From Synchiropus splendidus (taxonomy: Eukaryota > Chordata > Actinopteri > Syngnathiformes > Callionymidae), in the NCBI RefSeq assembly GCF_027744825.2, contig NC_071334.1, positions 6,642,437 to 6,706,436 of the forward strand: DNA of 64,000 bases. The letters run 5' to 3'. This document shows positions 24,201-36,600 of this stretch, in pieces; position 1 is the stretch's first letter, and every line of letters starts with the position of its first letter. Both the position numbers and the translations under genes were made by a program. The notes under the pieces were generated by a model that saw nothing but the letters and a program-made list of their open reading frames with translations, was not told the DNA's origin and ran no database searches.

Positions 24201-27200
24201 ATGAAGCAATGTCCTGATTTTCAGAGGCCACCGGATGGCGCTGTAAAATGTTTGGACTTGAATAACTAATTCAACGAAACCTCACATCGTTTCAAAATAA
24301 AGAGCGCCACCTTGTGGCCTCGGAAACTTATCTGCCCATCACTAGCATTAAGCGCTGACAATAAGAAGAGACACAAGCAGTAACTTCGAAGGAGACAGTG
24401 AATGATGGAACCTCTGAGCTCTCTGTCAAATCCTCCTTGTCCTTCCTCTTGGGAATGTCGATGCCAGAGTTGTGCATTGATCCCTGATCCATAATCTGCG
24501 TCTGAGAGAAGTCCTGCATCTCTCTGTCTGTCACCTGAAACACACACTCACAGTGAGACTCCACACCCAGTAACATGACTCTTCAGGGGAGACAGAGGTT
24601 CCTCACTTCTTTTGGAGGCAGCGGCCACGGTGGCTCGTACGGCTCTTTGCTGTGGTGCGTGAGCTCCATGTTGGTCCCGGCGGAGGTGGCTGTGCCGGTG
24701 GTCAGCTGGTGCTGATGCTGGTGCTGCTGCTGATGTTGGTGATGGTGCTGGTGCCCGCCGTGAACATTCTTACCCACAAGGCTTTGCACCGACTTCACCA
24801 TGTTCTTCAGGTCCTCTGGATATGGAGTCGGGTAGCGCTTTAGGTTGATCTCCACCTGCAGACAAAATGGAAATTCTCTAAAAGATCGAAACATTAAAAT
24901 GAGAATGTCAAAAGATAAATCGAACAATTTAAACAGTTGAGTCGTATGTCAGGCGACAGTTTATCTTCTTCTTTATCTTCTACTTTTGGCATTGCCATCA
25001 AGGATGACACAGCAAGTCAGGATCTCCCACCCTAAACACTCTTGACCATCCAAAGTTGCTCATATATTAAGCAATTTTAACTAAAATGACTTGATACATA
25101 TTACTTGTTATTACCTGATATAACTGCTGTATGACCTTTAAAACAAACCAACATCAGCTTGCTATTCCATTTAGACTAGCACATTAGCTCCCTGCGCTGT
25201 TGGCTAACTTTCCCAAGAAAATCTTACCAATACATTTGTTGAGATACATTTCTACTTTGTTAATAACACTGTTTAATTTTAGGTCGTTTTTTTTTTCAAC
25301 AAAGAGCAAATCAATATTAAAATGTACAGTTGACTCAAGTTCAAAACATATACAAATTGATCTGAACAATTTGAATTGTGGTAAAATGCTTGATATAGTA
25401 AACCTACACTTTTGATTATCAGTGTGAATACTTCAGCACCAGTCATGTAAATCAAAACACCTCTCAGAACCACTACTGAAAAGGTGCGCATGAAGTCTGA
25501 CCTTGACCTTTCCAGACTGGTCTTCCTCTTCCTTCTTGTCCTCGAAGTCGAAGGCCACAGTCATCCTCTGCTGCCTCTGCTCCTCCCACAGAGTCGGATT
25601 GAAGCTGTCGCTGTCTGACTGGTAGTCTGCCAGGGAGAAGGAAGATTTTGTTACACGCTCCCATGTCAGTGAGGAGTGTTTGAGACGTGCGCTACCTTCG
25701 TCGTGCCGAGGCTGCTGGGGAAACATGTAGTTGGTCAGAACCTTCTGTTTGGTTTCAGGGTGGGCTTCGGTCTGCAGCGGTATCAGAGCCTTCGACTGTA
25801 AAGATACAAAGAGCAAACTTTAAGTTCCATGACTGTGTTCATTGTGATTCGGAAGAGAGGCACACTGCATTTGCATCTGTGTCGCGCCACAGCAAACACA
25901 TTTGCTTGTTTTGCCTGAATGAACAGAGGAAGTTTGGACGTGGCAGCAAACTGTTGCGGTTCTACTGTCAGATCCCCTTGTTGGACCCGCACACCGCTGA
26001 GCTAACACGTCTCACTTCAAAGCTTTATTGACACTCTCAGACCATCAGAAGCAGCATCATGTTCAAAAATGCAGGACCAAATGAACACGCTCCAAAACGT
26101 GAAAAGAGAATGAATATTTGTTGTTTTGAAGCTAAGACAAAGAATGTTAAATTCCACAAACTAGAATAAAATCACGCAAAAGAGATTGTGATAAAATCAA
26201 AACAGACATTTAAAATAAATAAATGAATCATGATATATCTTTATATTTATATATTATTTCCATTTATATATCTTTGTCCACCACTTTCTGGAGACATTTT
26301 TAAACAATTACATTTTCTGCTATTAGTTTCCACAAATATCTGAGTGTCAGTAGCTAAATATTTTCACAAATGAATAGGGATTTTCTACAGGACTTTGGAC
26401 GAAGCACGATTGCACTTTGGCCCAGGTTCCTTTGGTGGATTATTTCAAAGAACAAAGTGTGCCGTGGCTTAAAGAACTTAGGAAAACACATCCTTACAGA
26501 AACATCCTTGTCTCGTGAAGAAGTATCCAGGAGGAATGGCGCAGTTAACATTTGAGCATCATTTCTTTCAGGCAGTCTCAGTGTTAGGTGAATCAACCCA
26601 ACTGGGTGAAAGACTGACAGCGTCAAAACTGAAGCTCTGCCTATAGCCTGAATATTGGATCACTGACTCTAAACACCACAACATGGAGCAGAAACGTACA
26701 ATACAGAGCCAAAATAGAAAACCAAATAGTTTTTGCATCTTAACGTCAAAACAAGATAAAAGGTTTTACATTGACATATTGGGGATTATTTATTTCACAC
26801 AGAGCGAAATGTAGTAAGAAAACCTACAATAATAAAAATTATTTTGACTAAAATGAGAAGCTTTTCAGAAATAACAACAAAAAAAAATAAAATAAAATAA
26901 AAAAGATTAAAAAAGATTTTTACTCCTGCACTGTCCTTCAATTTTTACTGCATTAAATCCTAGTCAAGTGAAATAAATAGTATCATATTTATCTATAAAT
27001 GGAGGGAAATATAATATTCAATTTAAAAAACAGCATTGAGAATTCGTTTCAGATGATGGAAATGTTGTGGTCAAACAATGCGATAAACAGCGCTCATCTA
27101 GAGTGTCTTTCAGATCGATGTTGGGGGAAGCTGATTTATTAAAGCGCAGCATGTAGATGCGAACGTGGGCGCGGAGCGTGAGAGATACCTGATTGTCAGA

Positions 27201-30200
27201 GAGCCAGAGAGCTGCCAGGTCCTTCAGCTTTGTGAAGGTAAACGGCAAATTCTTCAACCTGAGAGAGAGACAGGGAGGGAGAGTTGAACAGAGATGTTTC
27301 CCACGCAACTGTACAGGCTGCTGAGCCAGGTTACCATGGCAACACACTCATCCATTCCCATAGTAACTGCTGGCTGCAGGAGCAGAACCAGAGTGGTCAT
27401 TGACAAAGTGTTCTACTGGTGTGTGATGCTGAAATGACTCATAGATTAGTAGCATGTGTGAGGACATTTTGGCCGGTTCTCACTTTGTCAAGTCTCACTC
27501 TGAGGGTAAAAACTACAAAGTGCCGAGGTTATTATAATTGGGTTTGAGTTTGGTTCAGAGTGAAGGTAAAGTTTAGCCATTTCCTTGAGATGGTTAGGTT
27601 TAGGGGGAGAGGCTGGGGAAAGGGTTATGCTAATGTGTGTCAATGGCGCTCCTCACTAAGACAGGAAGACGAACATTTCTGCATTTTTGCCACTCTAGTT
27701 TTTTAATGCGGGATTTAAGAGACGTGAAAAGTCTTTTTCACTTAAACTGATGTGGGATGTAGAGATTTGCCCACGAGACATGAAGGTTTTCCCATTCTGA
27801 TTATGTCACTGGTTATAAATCAGTCTCTTGGTTTGAGAGCCAGACGGCAAAGGGAATGACGGGAGAACAACCACAGGAATGACACGAGAAGCCTGTGGAC
27901 ACTTGTTTATTTATGTACCTGTGTACACAAGTGAGGCCAGGAAAACCGTCGTGGTCAACGCCCCAAACTGACACCGGCAGAGTCGCTAGGCACAAATGTA
28001 GCTAACCCTGCCAAAGCAATTTTTTACCTCAACTGCTGGAGATACCATTCAGTTGACATGTGTAATACTACAAAAACAAATAGACGATGAAATGAAGGGT
28101 TGAGCCCATGGGATCACTGAGCTGCCAGTTGACCATCGGAGCCACGTTTTTTATTCTGTATTATTTAAAAAAGAATTCTGTAATCGGTAGGTCAGAGATC
28201 CAACTCGGGTCGGCAACTAAGAAGTGCGCCCACACAGTGTCTTGTCAGACAGATCTGAGGCTGTTGTGGTTTCTGCTAGCAAATTTGAACTGGTCGGCAT
28301 GTTCACAATGGAAAAGAACTGAATCGGAACCTGGAAAGTTGGTTCACAAATGGAACCAAAAAAAGCTTGCATTCGCAACAGGTCCAGGTGAGTCACTGTT
28401 GCCGATCATTTCCATCCAAAAGTTAAGAATATTATCATATCAATGAATATGTTACTCAAAAGCCACTGCATGAGGGCTGCAGAATTCATCACGTAACAGA
28501 GTGAAGACAACCAGCGTACGGACCTGTTGTCGCTCAGGTTCAGGACTCTCAGTTTGGTCATTTGTCCGATTTCGTCGGGCAGGAACTCCAGTTTGTTGGA
28601 GCGCAGCGACATCACCGTCACGTTTCTACAGTTGCCGATCTGGGAAGACACATTCATCAGACCATAATTCATGTTCGCCTGGATGCAAAGGTGAAAAGTA
28701 CAAAGTGTGAGGGTTGTGTTTTATACTACCGTCATACCAAAACACAGGTGACACACACGACAGGTAAATGGAGAATTTGGGGTTTGGGCATCTCATGCTC
28801 TATCTATCCCTCTCTGAACAAGACCCCAAGATATTTCAACTCCTCCTCCAAGGGATGGATCTCAACCCTTCTATGACAGAGAACCACGGTCTCAGACTCA
28901 GAGGAGCGGATCCTTCCTTGGAGCTGCTTCAAACCATGACAGGTGAACGTTCAAGCCACTTCACCAAACTACATCATCTGCAAAAGCAGTGACGCTATAT
29001 CCTCGATCCAATCCTAAGAGATGACTCCCGACATGACGTGTTCAATGATCTCACCCGTAAGTCATTTCCAACCTGGACTGTCTGATGGTTTGAAAAACTC
29101 TTACACATATAATAAACTCTGCAAACTGTCACTTGTTTAAATCCAAACTCCTGGCAGTCAAAACTCCTTATCATGGGTGCTTCTTCTCACCTCACGGGGA
29201 AGCTCTGTCAGGAAGTTCTCATCAGCAGCAAAGGTCCGCAGGCTGTGCAGGTAGCCGATGGTGGGGGGCAACGACTCGAGCTCATTACAACTGCAGTCCA
29301 GCTCCTCCAACAGAGACAGGCTGAGGAGGAGGCACACAAGACCAGGGATGGAGTGACAAAGCTCACCACACGAGGGTGGACACAGCCTCTTAGCTACACA
29401 GGCATGTGGAGGTTGTCTGCGCTCGTCCAGTTCTGCACTCAAACCCTTGGATCTCCCTTGTTTGATGAAGGAATTGTACATTGAGTTTTGAAGATTTTTG
29501 GTTTGTCATTTTAACCGACTGTGAACCAATGTTTCAGGTTCCCTTGAAAACAATATGACTAAAGAGCACTACGTCATGCCCGGAATGATGCAGGGATGCT
29601 TCGGTTTTTACTCAGCACATGGTGTAAAAATAAAGGGCCATGTGAAGATTTCCTTTTTAAAGTTCACCTTTGGTGACAGCGGTGTCAGAAAGGGGAGCAG
29701 GGAATTAAAAGAAGCGCTACATAAATGCTAATGATTAGCATTGCTAACAACAGCTTAAAATAGGGGGAAAAAATCAGACAAAGGAGATTGAACGTTGGAA
29801 TGACTGATAAAAAATAGAAAACTAATTTTAACCTTGATCCTTAAAACTAAAAAAGAATATTTAAAAACAAAAAATTGTAAAACAAAACATGAAAAGAAAC
29901 ACATCATCAGAGTGACAAATTAAAGTAAAAAATCAATTTAAAATACACTTGGTCCCCGTATTTAATATCACTATATTCGTATTATTTCGTTTAATAATAT
30001 GCAGTAGTAATATTATATGAAAGAGAGCGGTACTTTCAAAAAATAATAAATAAAATAAACGTGGCATCAAAGCACAAAATATTTGGAAAGAAAAAAAATC
30101 AGCTTCAAAAATCAAATAATGAATTAATAATTAAAAAAAATCTTAAAAACTGTTCATATGATTGTACAAACCAGTGAAATAAAAAACAAAAAAAATAATA

Positions 30201-33200
30201 ATCAAAATAAATAAACTGAAAGGCTGTTGGACAATGCCGCCAAAAGAAAAAAAGCATGAAAACTCAAAGTCAATAAAAAGCACAGAGAACAAAGTCATGC
30301 ATCAGAGGACAGAATAAATGTGGCCTTATTTAGAATCAAAAACAAAGTAACGTGACCAAAAAAATGACATCCACTGTTTTAAAAAAAAGCTTCACACGGC
30401 CCTTGTTTGATCAGTCAATCCTGTCCAGGATCAAGTTCAAGAGAAAGGTGGAGCGGTTTGAGCAGAGTGACACAGAGACACAGGAAACCTCCAGCGTGTT
30501 AAGCATGATCTTATAGGCGGTTGTCATGGTGACACAGATGGAGACACATTGAAGAATCCGACTCTATTACCTATACTTTGTTAGTGAGATTCTCCAACAT
30601 GGATCGCACCCTGCCACAGGCCCTCCCAGCCCAACCCCCCGCCCTCCCTCATGATCCTCTTCTAACTACCGTCCTTGGCCTCAGTGAACAGTAACAGCAG
30701 GCTAATGCTAATGAGACAAGGGTTTCACATTTGTGTGGTGTCATTCTAAACATTGTATCAGTCTGCTACTACTGTTCCTGGAGACCTGGACCATCTGGGC
30801 CACCATACGGTCTGAGAAGAGAGGGAAGAGGAGAAGAGAGGAATGTTAAGAAGGGATATTACTGTAAGGGAGTTACTTCACAGGCTTTGTTTTATTAAAA
30901 AGTAGCAGCACAACACTCAATATGTCTAAATGTTTAGCGACTTCAATGTCGCCCTGGTTAACAACCTCAACGTAATAATGTCAAGTAAAAGCAACGACAC
31001 GGAACAGAGAAATTGATTTGTTTAAGTCCATGTACATACAGCAAAAACAAACGCAACAGAAAACCATGAATAGTAATGTGTGTCGTTTTCTTCTACTGTG
31101 AGATGAAGCTCCCATTTACTCGTGGTTCTACTCATGAAGTTGTCTCTGTCGGTTCCACCCTGCCTGCATGCTCTTCTTCACCACCCTTCTGCACTTCACT
31201 CAGAATGACTGATCCCGAATATGTGAACCGTTTCCACATCATTCTTCCTCCAGCCTCCCTCTAATTCATGTATTTTGTTTTTGCATTCTCTGACTTTCAC
31301 TTCTCTTCTCTCCGACTTGTCCTCCGCCTGCTCCTGACGCTCACCACAAATCACTACATCATCAGTGAACTGCGACCTGTCACTCTCTTCAATCCTGCGA
31401 TCATGATTTTTATTTCCCCCACTTGGTTTTGTGTCGCACGCGTGTTGAATCATCTCATCCCTTCCTTGTAAAGAACACAAAGCTCAGACTTGAGTGCATT
31501 TATCATGGACAAATGAGGATAAACAAGGAATCACAAGTCAATCTAAGGAGATTTCACTTATTCCATCTAACACCGTGGACTTGTTCAGTGAAACAAAGGG
31601 TTTGTCAGAGCGCCAGATACAAAGTCAAAGATGCTTGTTGGCATCTTTGTGCTGGATTAACAGTATAATCCATCACGTTAATGGCTGCATGAGATTATAA
31701 TCCAACTTTTTCCAACAGTGAGGAATATTTGACTGTGTATTCCAGCCATGCTTCCGGGGACTTCAGTGTTATTTCCCCCTGAAACGAATCAGATTACAAT
31801 AATTTAATCTGCCAAGTGATGGATTATACTCTAAACATTGCTGTAATCCTTTTACGTTTGTGTGTCCAGGATTCAAGTCCAAATAATCGAAAAAAAAAAA
31901 AAGTTTTTGGAGCCTTTGCTTTCATTCAGAAATGTTCTCTGGGTTTGTATCTGCGACAGAAGCTCTGAGCACACTCTGCCTCCGAACATGACCCGGATGC
32001 ACAAATGTTACTCACCCGTGCTTGGGCTTCGCACTAACGCCAGGGCACCGCAGCAAACACAACACACAAACCCCCCCATCATCAGCTAGCGTCACAACAA
32101 ACCAACAATCAGCAGCAAACAAGAGAATTGTCGAAAAACAACAGCTCTACAAGAAAGGAAATGTCTCTGGGAGCCGGAAGAAGAATCCAATCTACCAGGA
32201 TGTTATTGCTTGTTGTTGTTGTGAGTTTGTGGGCGTTTACCTCCCGATGCTGTTTGGCAGTGAGTTCAGCTGGTTGTCGTCTACCTTCAGCGTCGTCAGC
32301 TTCTTTAGCATTCCTGCCCAGAGAAAAGACGCTCCACTTCAGTGCCACTGGATCCACGTATGGATCATACATCACCAGCTAACAACAAAAATATTTGTGA
32401 CCACTACGTCGATGTGTGCTCTATGAGCAGAACCCTGGTTCACCTATGGAGTCCGGGAGACGCTGCAGCATGTTGGAGGAGAGGAGCAGATCTTCTAAGG
32501 CCTCGCAGCCGGAGACGTCCATGTCCAAAGTCTCAATACGATTCTTTGCCAAGTCCAAGTAGCGTAGCTGCCGGAGCTTCCCTATGGACTGTGGAGCCAG
32601 AGCTTCAACACTTGATCACGAACACAAACACCTTCTGCGTTCATGCTCACCCCTGGTATGGACTGCAGCGAGTTGTTGTCCATCCACAGCTCCTTCAGGT
32701 TGTGAATCTGTTCCAATACTTCCGGCTGAAACGTGAGCAATACTGAGTTATAAAGCTTTGCATGCAGCTACAATTGTGTCCAAGTGGTGAAGACCTGAGG
32801 AGCCGTTGGCACCACAAACTGTCTCATCCCCATCCAAGTTCAAAAGCTACAGGAACTTTTCATGTCTGTGGTAACATTTCCGACCACCAGAGGGCTGCAG
32901 GCAGCTGCAAACCCATGATGCTCGCATGACTCCCAATCTTGAATGAACGAATGTGTACTTCTATCCCACATCTTTTATTCCAACTGTCCCATTTCAGGAT
33001 GCAGGTGACTACTTCACTCAACTAAACCCGACAGAGAGTGAATTCAGCTCATACATGACTAGCTCGGAAAGTTGACCAGGTTTAACCTGACTTTACTCCT
33101 CAACGTTATGCAAGTCATAAACAGGAGCGGACGGAGTGGAGGAGGAGTACTTCATTCAGCCTTCCCATGATCACCAGAGAAATTCAACACTGGACCGTCA

Positions 33201-33541
33201 GAGCATGAAGCAGCTCATGGGTCTCCCTTCAATTTTTTTTCACGAGAGCTGCGTCATATTCTGATCAAAACATGTTAGCCAAAGTTGCTCACCATGTCAG
33301 AAAACTCGTTGCTACCCAGATCCAACCGCTCCAACTGGGTCAGTCTGTGGATGGACCTGAGGACACACACATATCAGCGTTAGTCACTCAAATGACCATG
33401 ACAAGACAATTTAAAATAGTTGTATTATTTTCAAAATGACCCTTGAGGCATAAACATAATTAAACAAACCATTGGTGAATTAACTGTCATAACCATATGA
33501 TGAAAACGGTAACTATAATATTATATTATATTATATTATAT

Positions 33542-33632
<91 letters not shown>

Positions 33633-36600
33633 AAAAAACAATATGATAAAAAGGCACTGCATTTGGACAGGAATTTAAAAAAATCTATGTAATAAACGAA
33701 AAGAAACACCCAGTATGACATCATATAAGACAATATGTCTGCCCCCAAAAAAGTTAATTTAAAAAAAATAACACACCGAATCACTTTAAAATTATAACAT
33801 ACAAAGAATGAAAATGAGTGAAGGCGTGAGGGATTTGGAGGTTGTATTGTAGTAGCGCTACAGCACTACTGTGTGTAAGAGAGAGCTGAGCCAATGGACA
33901 ACTGATCTTCATCCCGACCCTCATCTATGGTCATGAGCTGTGTTTCATGACCGAAAGAACGAGATCCCAGATACAAGCTGCTAAAATGAGTTTTCACTGA
34001 CGGGTGGCAGGCATCTCCTTTAGAGATAGGGTGAGAAATTCTGTCACTCGGGAGAGACTCGGAGTAGAGCCGCTGCTGAGAGGAGTCAGTTGAAGTGGTC
34101 GGGGCATTGGAGGTGTTTCAGGCAGGGCCACCTGGGAGGAGACCAGGTGGGGCCGGGTGGAGGGACTATATCTCCTCACTGGCCTGGGAGGGTCTCGGGG
34201 TCCCCCAGTCAGAGCTGCTGGAAAAGGGGGTTTGGCGTGACTTTTTGAAACTGCTCCCCCCGCGACCTGGCAACAGATAAGCGGATGATGATAGATGGAT
34301 GGATGGTAGAATGAAAATTAAATAAAAATGACTAAACACGTAGAAGCCACTGTCTCTTAAACACATCAACATGTATTTGGCATCAACATGCTATGTTTGA
34401 GGAGTTAGCTACAGTGTTAGAGGGCTGAAACCTCACCCCAATATACACTGGTGGTCCATGGAACTCACAAGGGATCATGGGAAGGAAGACACACCACTCT
34501 GCATAAGTACCTACACCACTGCACTGATGTCGTTGACTGTTTTGGTATGTGACGTGTGAACAATGAGCGTTCCCATTGGTCGGATGTGCGGTTGTCACAA
34601 GAAAAACTTCAAAAAATATACCTCAATATGAAAAAATAAAAGCTGTAATTTTGCTCATTGAACTAGGTTCGCAAAAAATAAATAACATGCAAAATATTTG
34701 CACAAAAAATAAGTGCCTGGTGCGCAAGGACCTGACAACTGAATAATCTCTGGAGGCGTTAAAACATTTTAACTGCATAGTCACTAAAGTGGAGTCCATA
34801 AAATCATAGGATAATTGTGCAGCTGTGGAAGAAAACATGCATAAACGCTGTCACACATTACGCTGCAGATGAGCTGCTTTAAACAATTGACCTCGAACAG
34901 CTCTGGCTATGAATGTGCTATCCCACTTTGAAAGCACCTGCAGGCGATAAATATAGTTTTTAGCTTCACACCTGAGAACAGGACACTGAAGCATCACTCT
35001 GGCTGCGTGTTTGCAGGAGTGGAGCTAAAACCATCCACCAGGTGAGCAAGACGACCATGTTGAGTTTTCTCATTGAATGAAGAAATGACAGGAGCTTAGC
35101 CTTTAAATTCACACAAAGATTTCCCATTCCATGACAAGATTCTGCCTTCCATTTGTGGAGAACGTTTCCCATTAGTTTAGTGACGATCACAAATGTGACA
35201 CATGACACATGAGTATGAGGACGATTCCGCTTGAACCTAGATCATGAGATCAACAAGTCTTAGACGTGGGTTCTTATGAGTGAGAAAGTGGGTCACTATA
35301 GAGTGAACTGTTCTGCAGTGCAGAGCAGACCGGAGTTGCTCAGACTGTTGACCCGGTTTAACATTAAAACTGACAGTAGATACGCTTCATTACAATTCTG
35401 CCTCGCAATCCATATGAATGGTTCTTGCTTTTTAACTAGGCAAATGAGACAGTTTTAGATGAGTCGATTTTACACAGTATCTTCAGAATGAATTTAAAAA
35501 ATAGAGAGACAGTAACACAACAGTCATGAGGCAGTTCAACCCTGCCCAAGTTTAACGTGTAAGGCCAATATGTAGCCGCAAAACTAGGGCAAGATTAACA
35601 TGTTGAATCACAATGAATCACTACAGCTCAGTTAACGTGCGATTCCTGGCAAATGAATGGCACTTTGTATGTGTTTTAAATGTAACTCAAAAGAAGACCA
35701 CACCAGAGCTGCTAATAATGCTTTCATCATGTAAACATTTGTTTACTCCAACAACATAACATGTTGATAACATGTTCCCTTAAGTTACATTCAGAACAGA
35801 TACCAAATGTGTGATTAATCTGCCATTAATAGTGCGTTAACTCAGCCGATTGAGAGGATTCGTAACTCATTCGCGCCAAACCTCTTCTCAGATTCATTGC
35901 TTGCATGACTGAGAATCCCGGTACTATTTGGTGACCTTGGTCTCCAACCAATTGAGCCTCAGTTGACTCACAAAAATACTGGCATGGAGGATCCCAGATG
36001 AATGATTCAGTTCTAACACGTGGACCTGCTCCATCAGACAGCGATCTTTAAATAAGTAAAAGAGTATGAGGATGTTTCAGCTCGAATGATCAGAAATGGG
36101 GTTTACACTGCTCATGTTCTGAAACAGCCTCTAAAAAAAGGGAATGGAGCCCACTTTCATTATGTAGCTAATACGTTTTCGATGACTAGTCATAATGTAC
36201 AATAAATAATGATCAGAATATCAGGAGTGACAAAACCACTGTAGCAATTTTAGGACTCTGATCTGTTAGATTTTTTTATTCCCTTGGTTGTCTTTCGACG
36301 GGATGTATTCAGCATCACACTCTCACACTTGAAGTGGTCTTGCAGTCACTTCCTGGTTCCTTTCAAGAGTCCTGTTGTCTCCTTGGAAATGGCAGATTCC
36401 ACATGAATAAATGGCAAAGAGCAAAGTGAGTCCCGTTAAAGGATGCTCAGAGCCACCAGTGACTTGGACAAGTGAATCGCCCAGCAGCATCGAGCAGAGA
36501 ATGTCGACAGGCCAAATTAATCGCACGCCAAACTTCCAAAATGTACGTCGACAAATGTAACAACAGCAACACGTGCAATTGAATTATGGCACACACTTAC

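Noticed and set aside
33536..33784. Minus-strand ORF with YIYIYI repeats
   Set aside because: Translation of the AT microsatellite.
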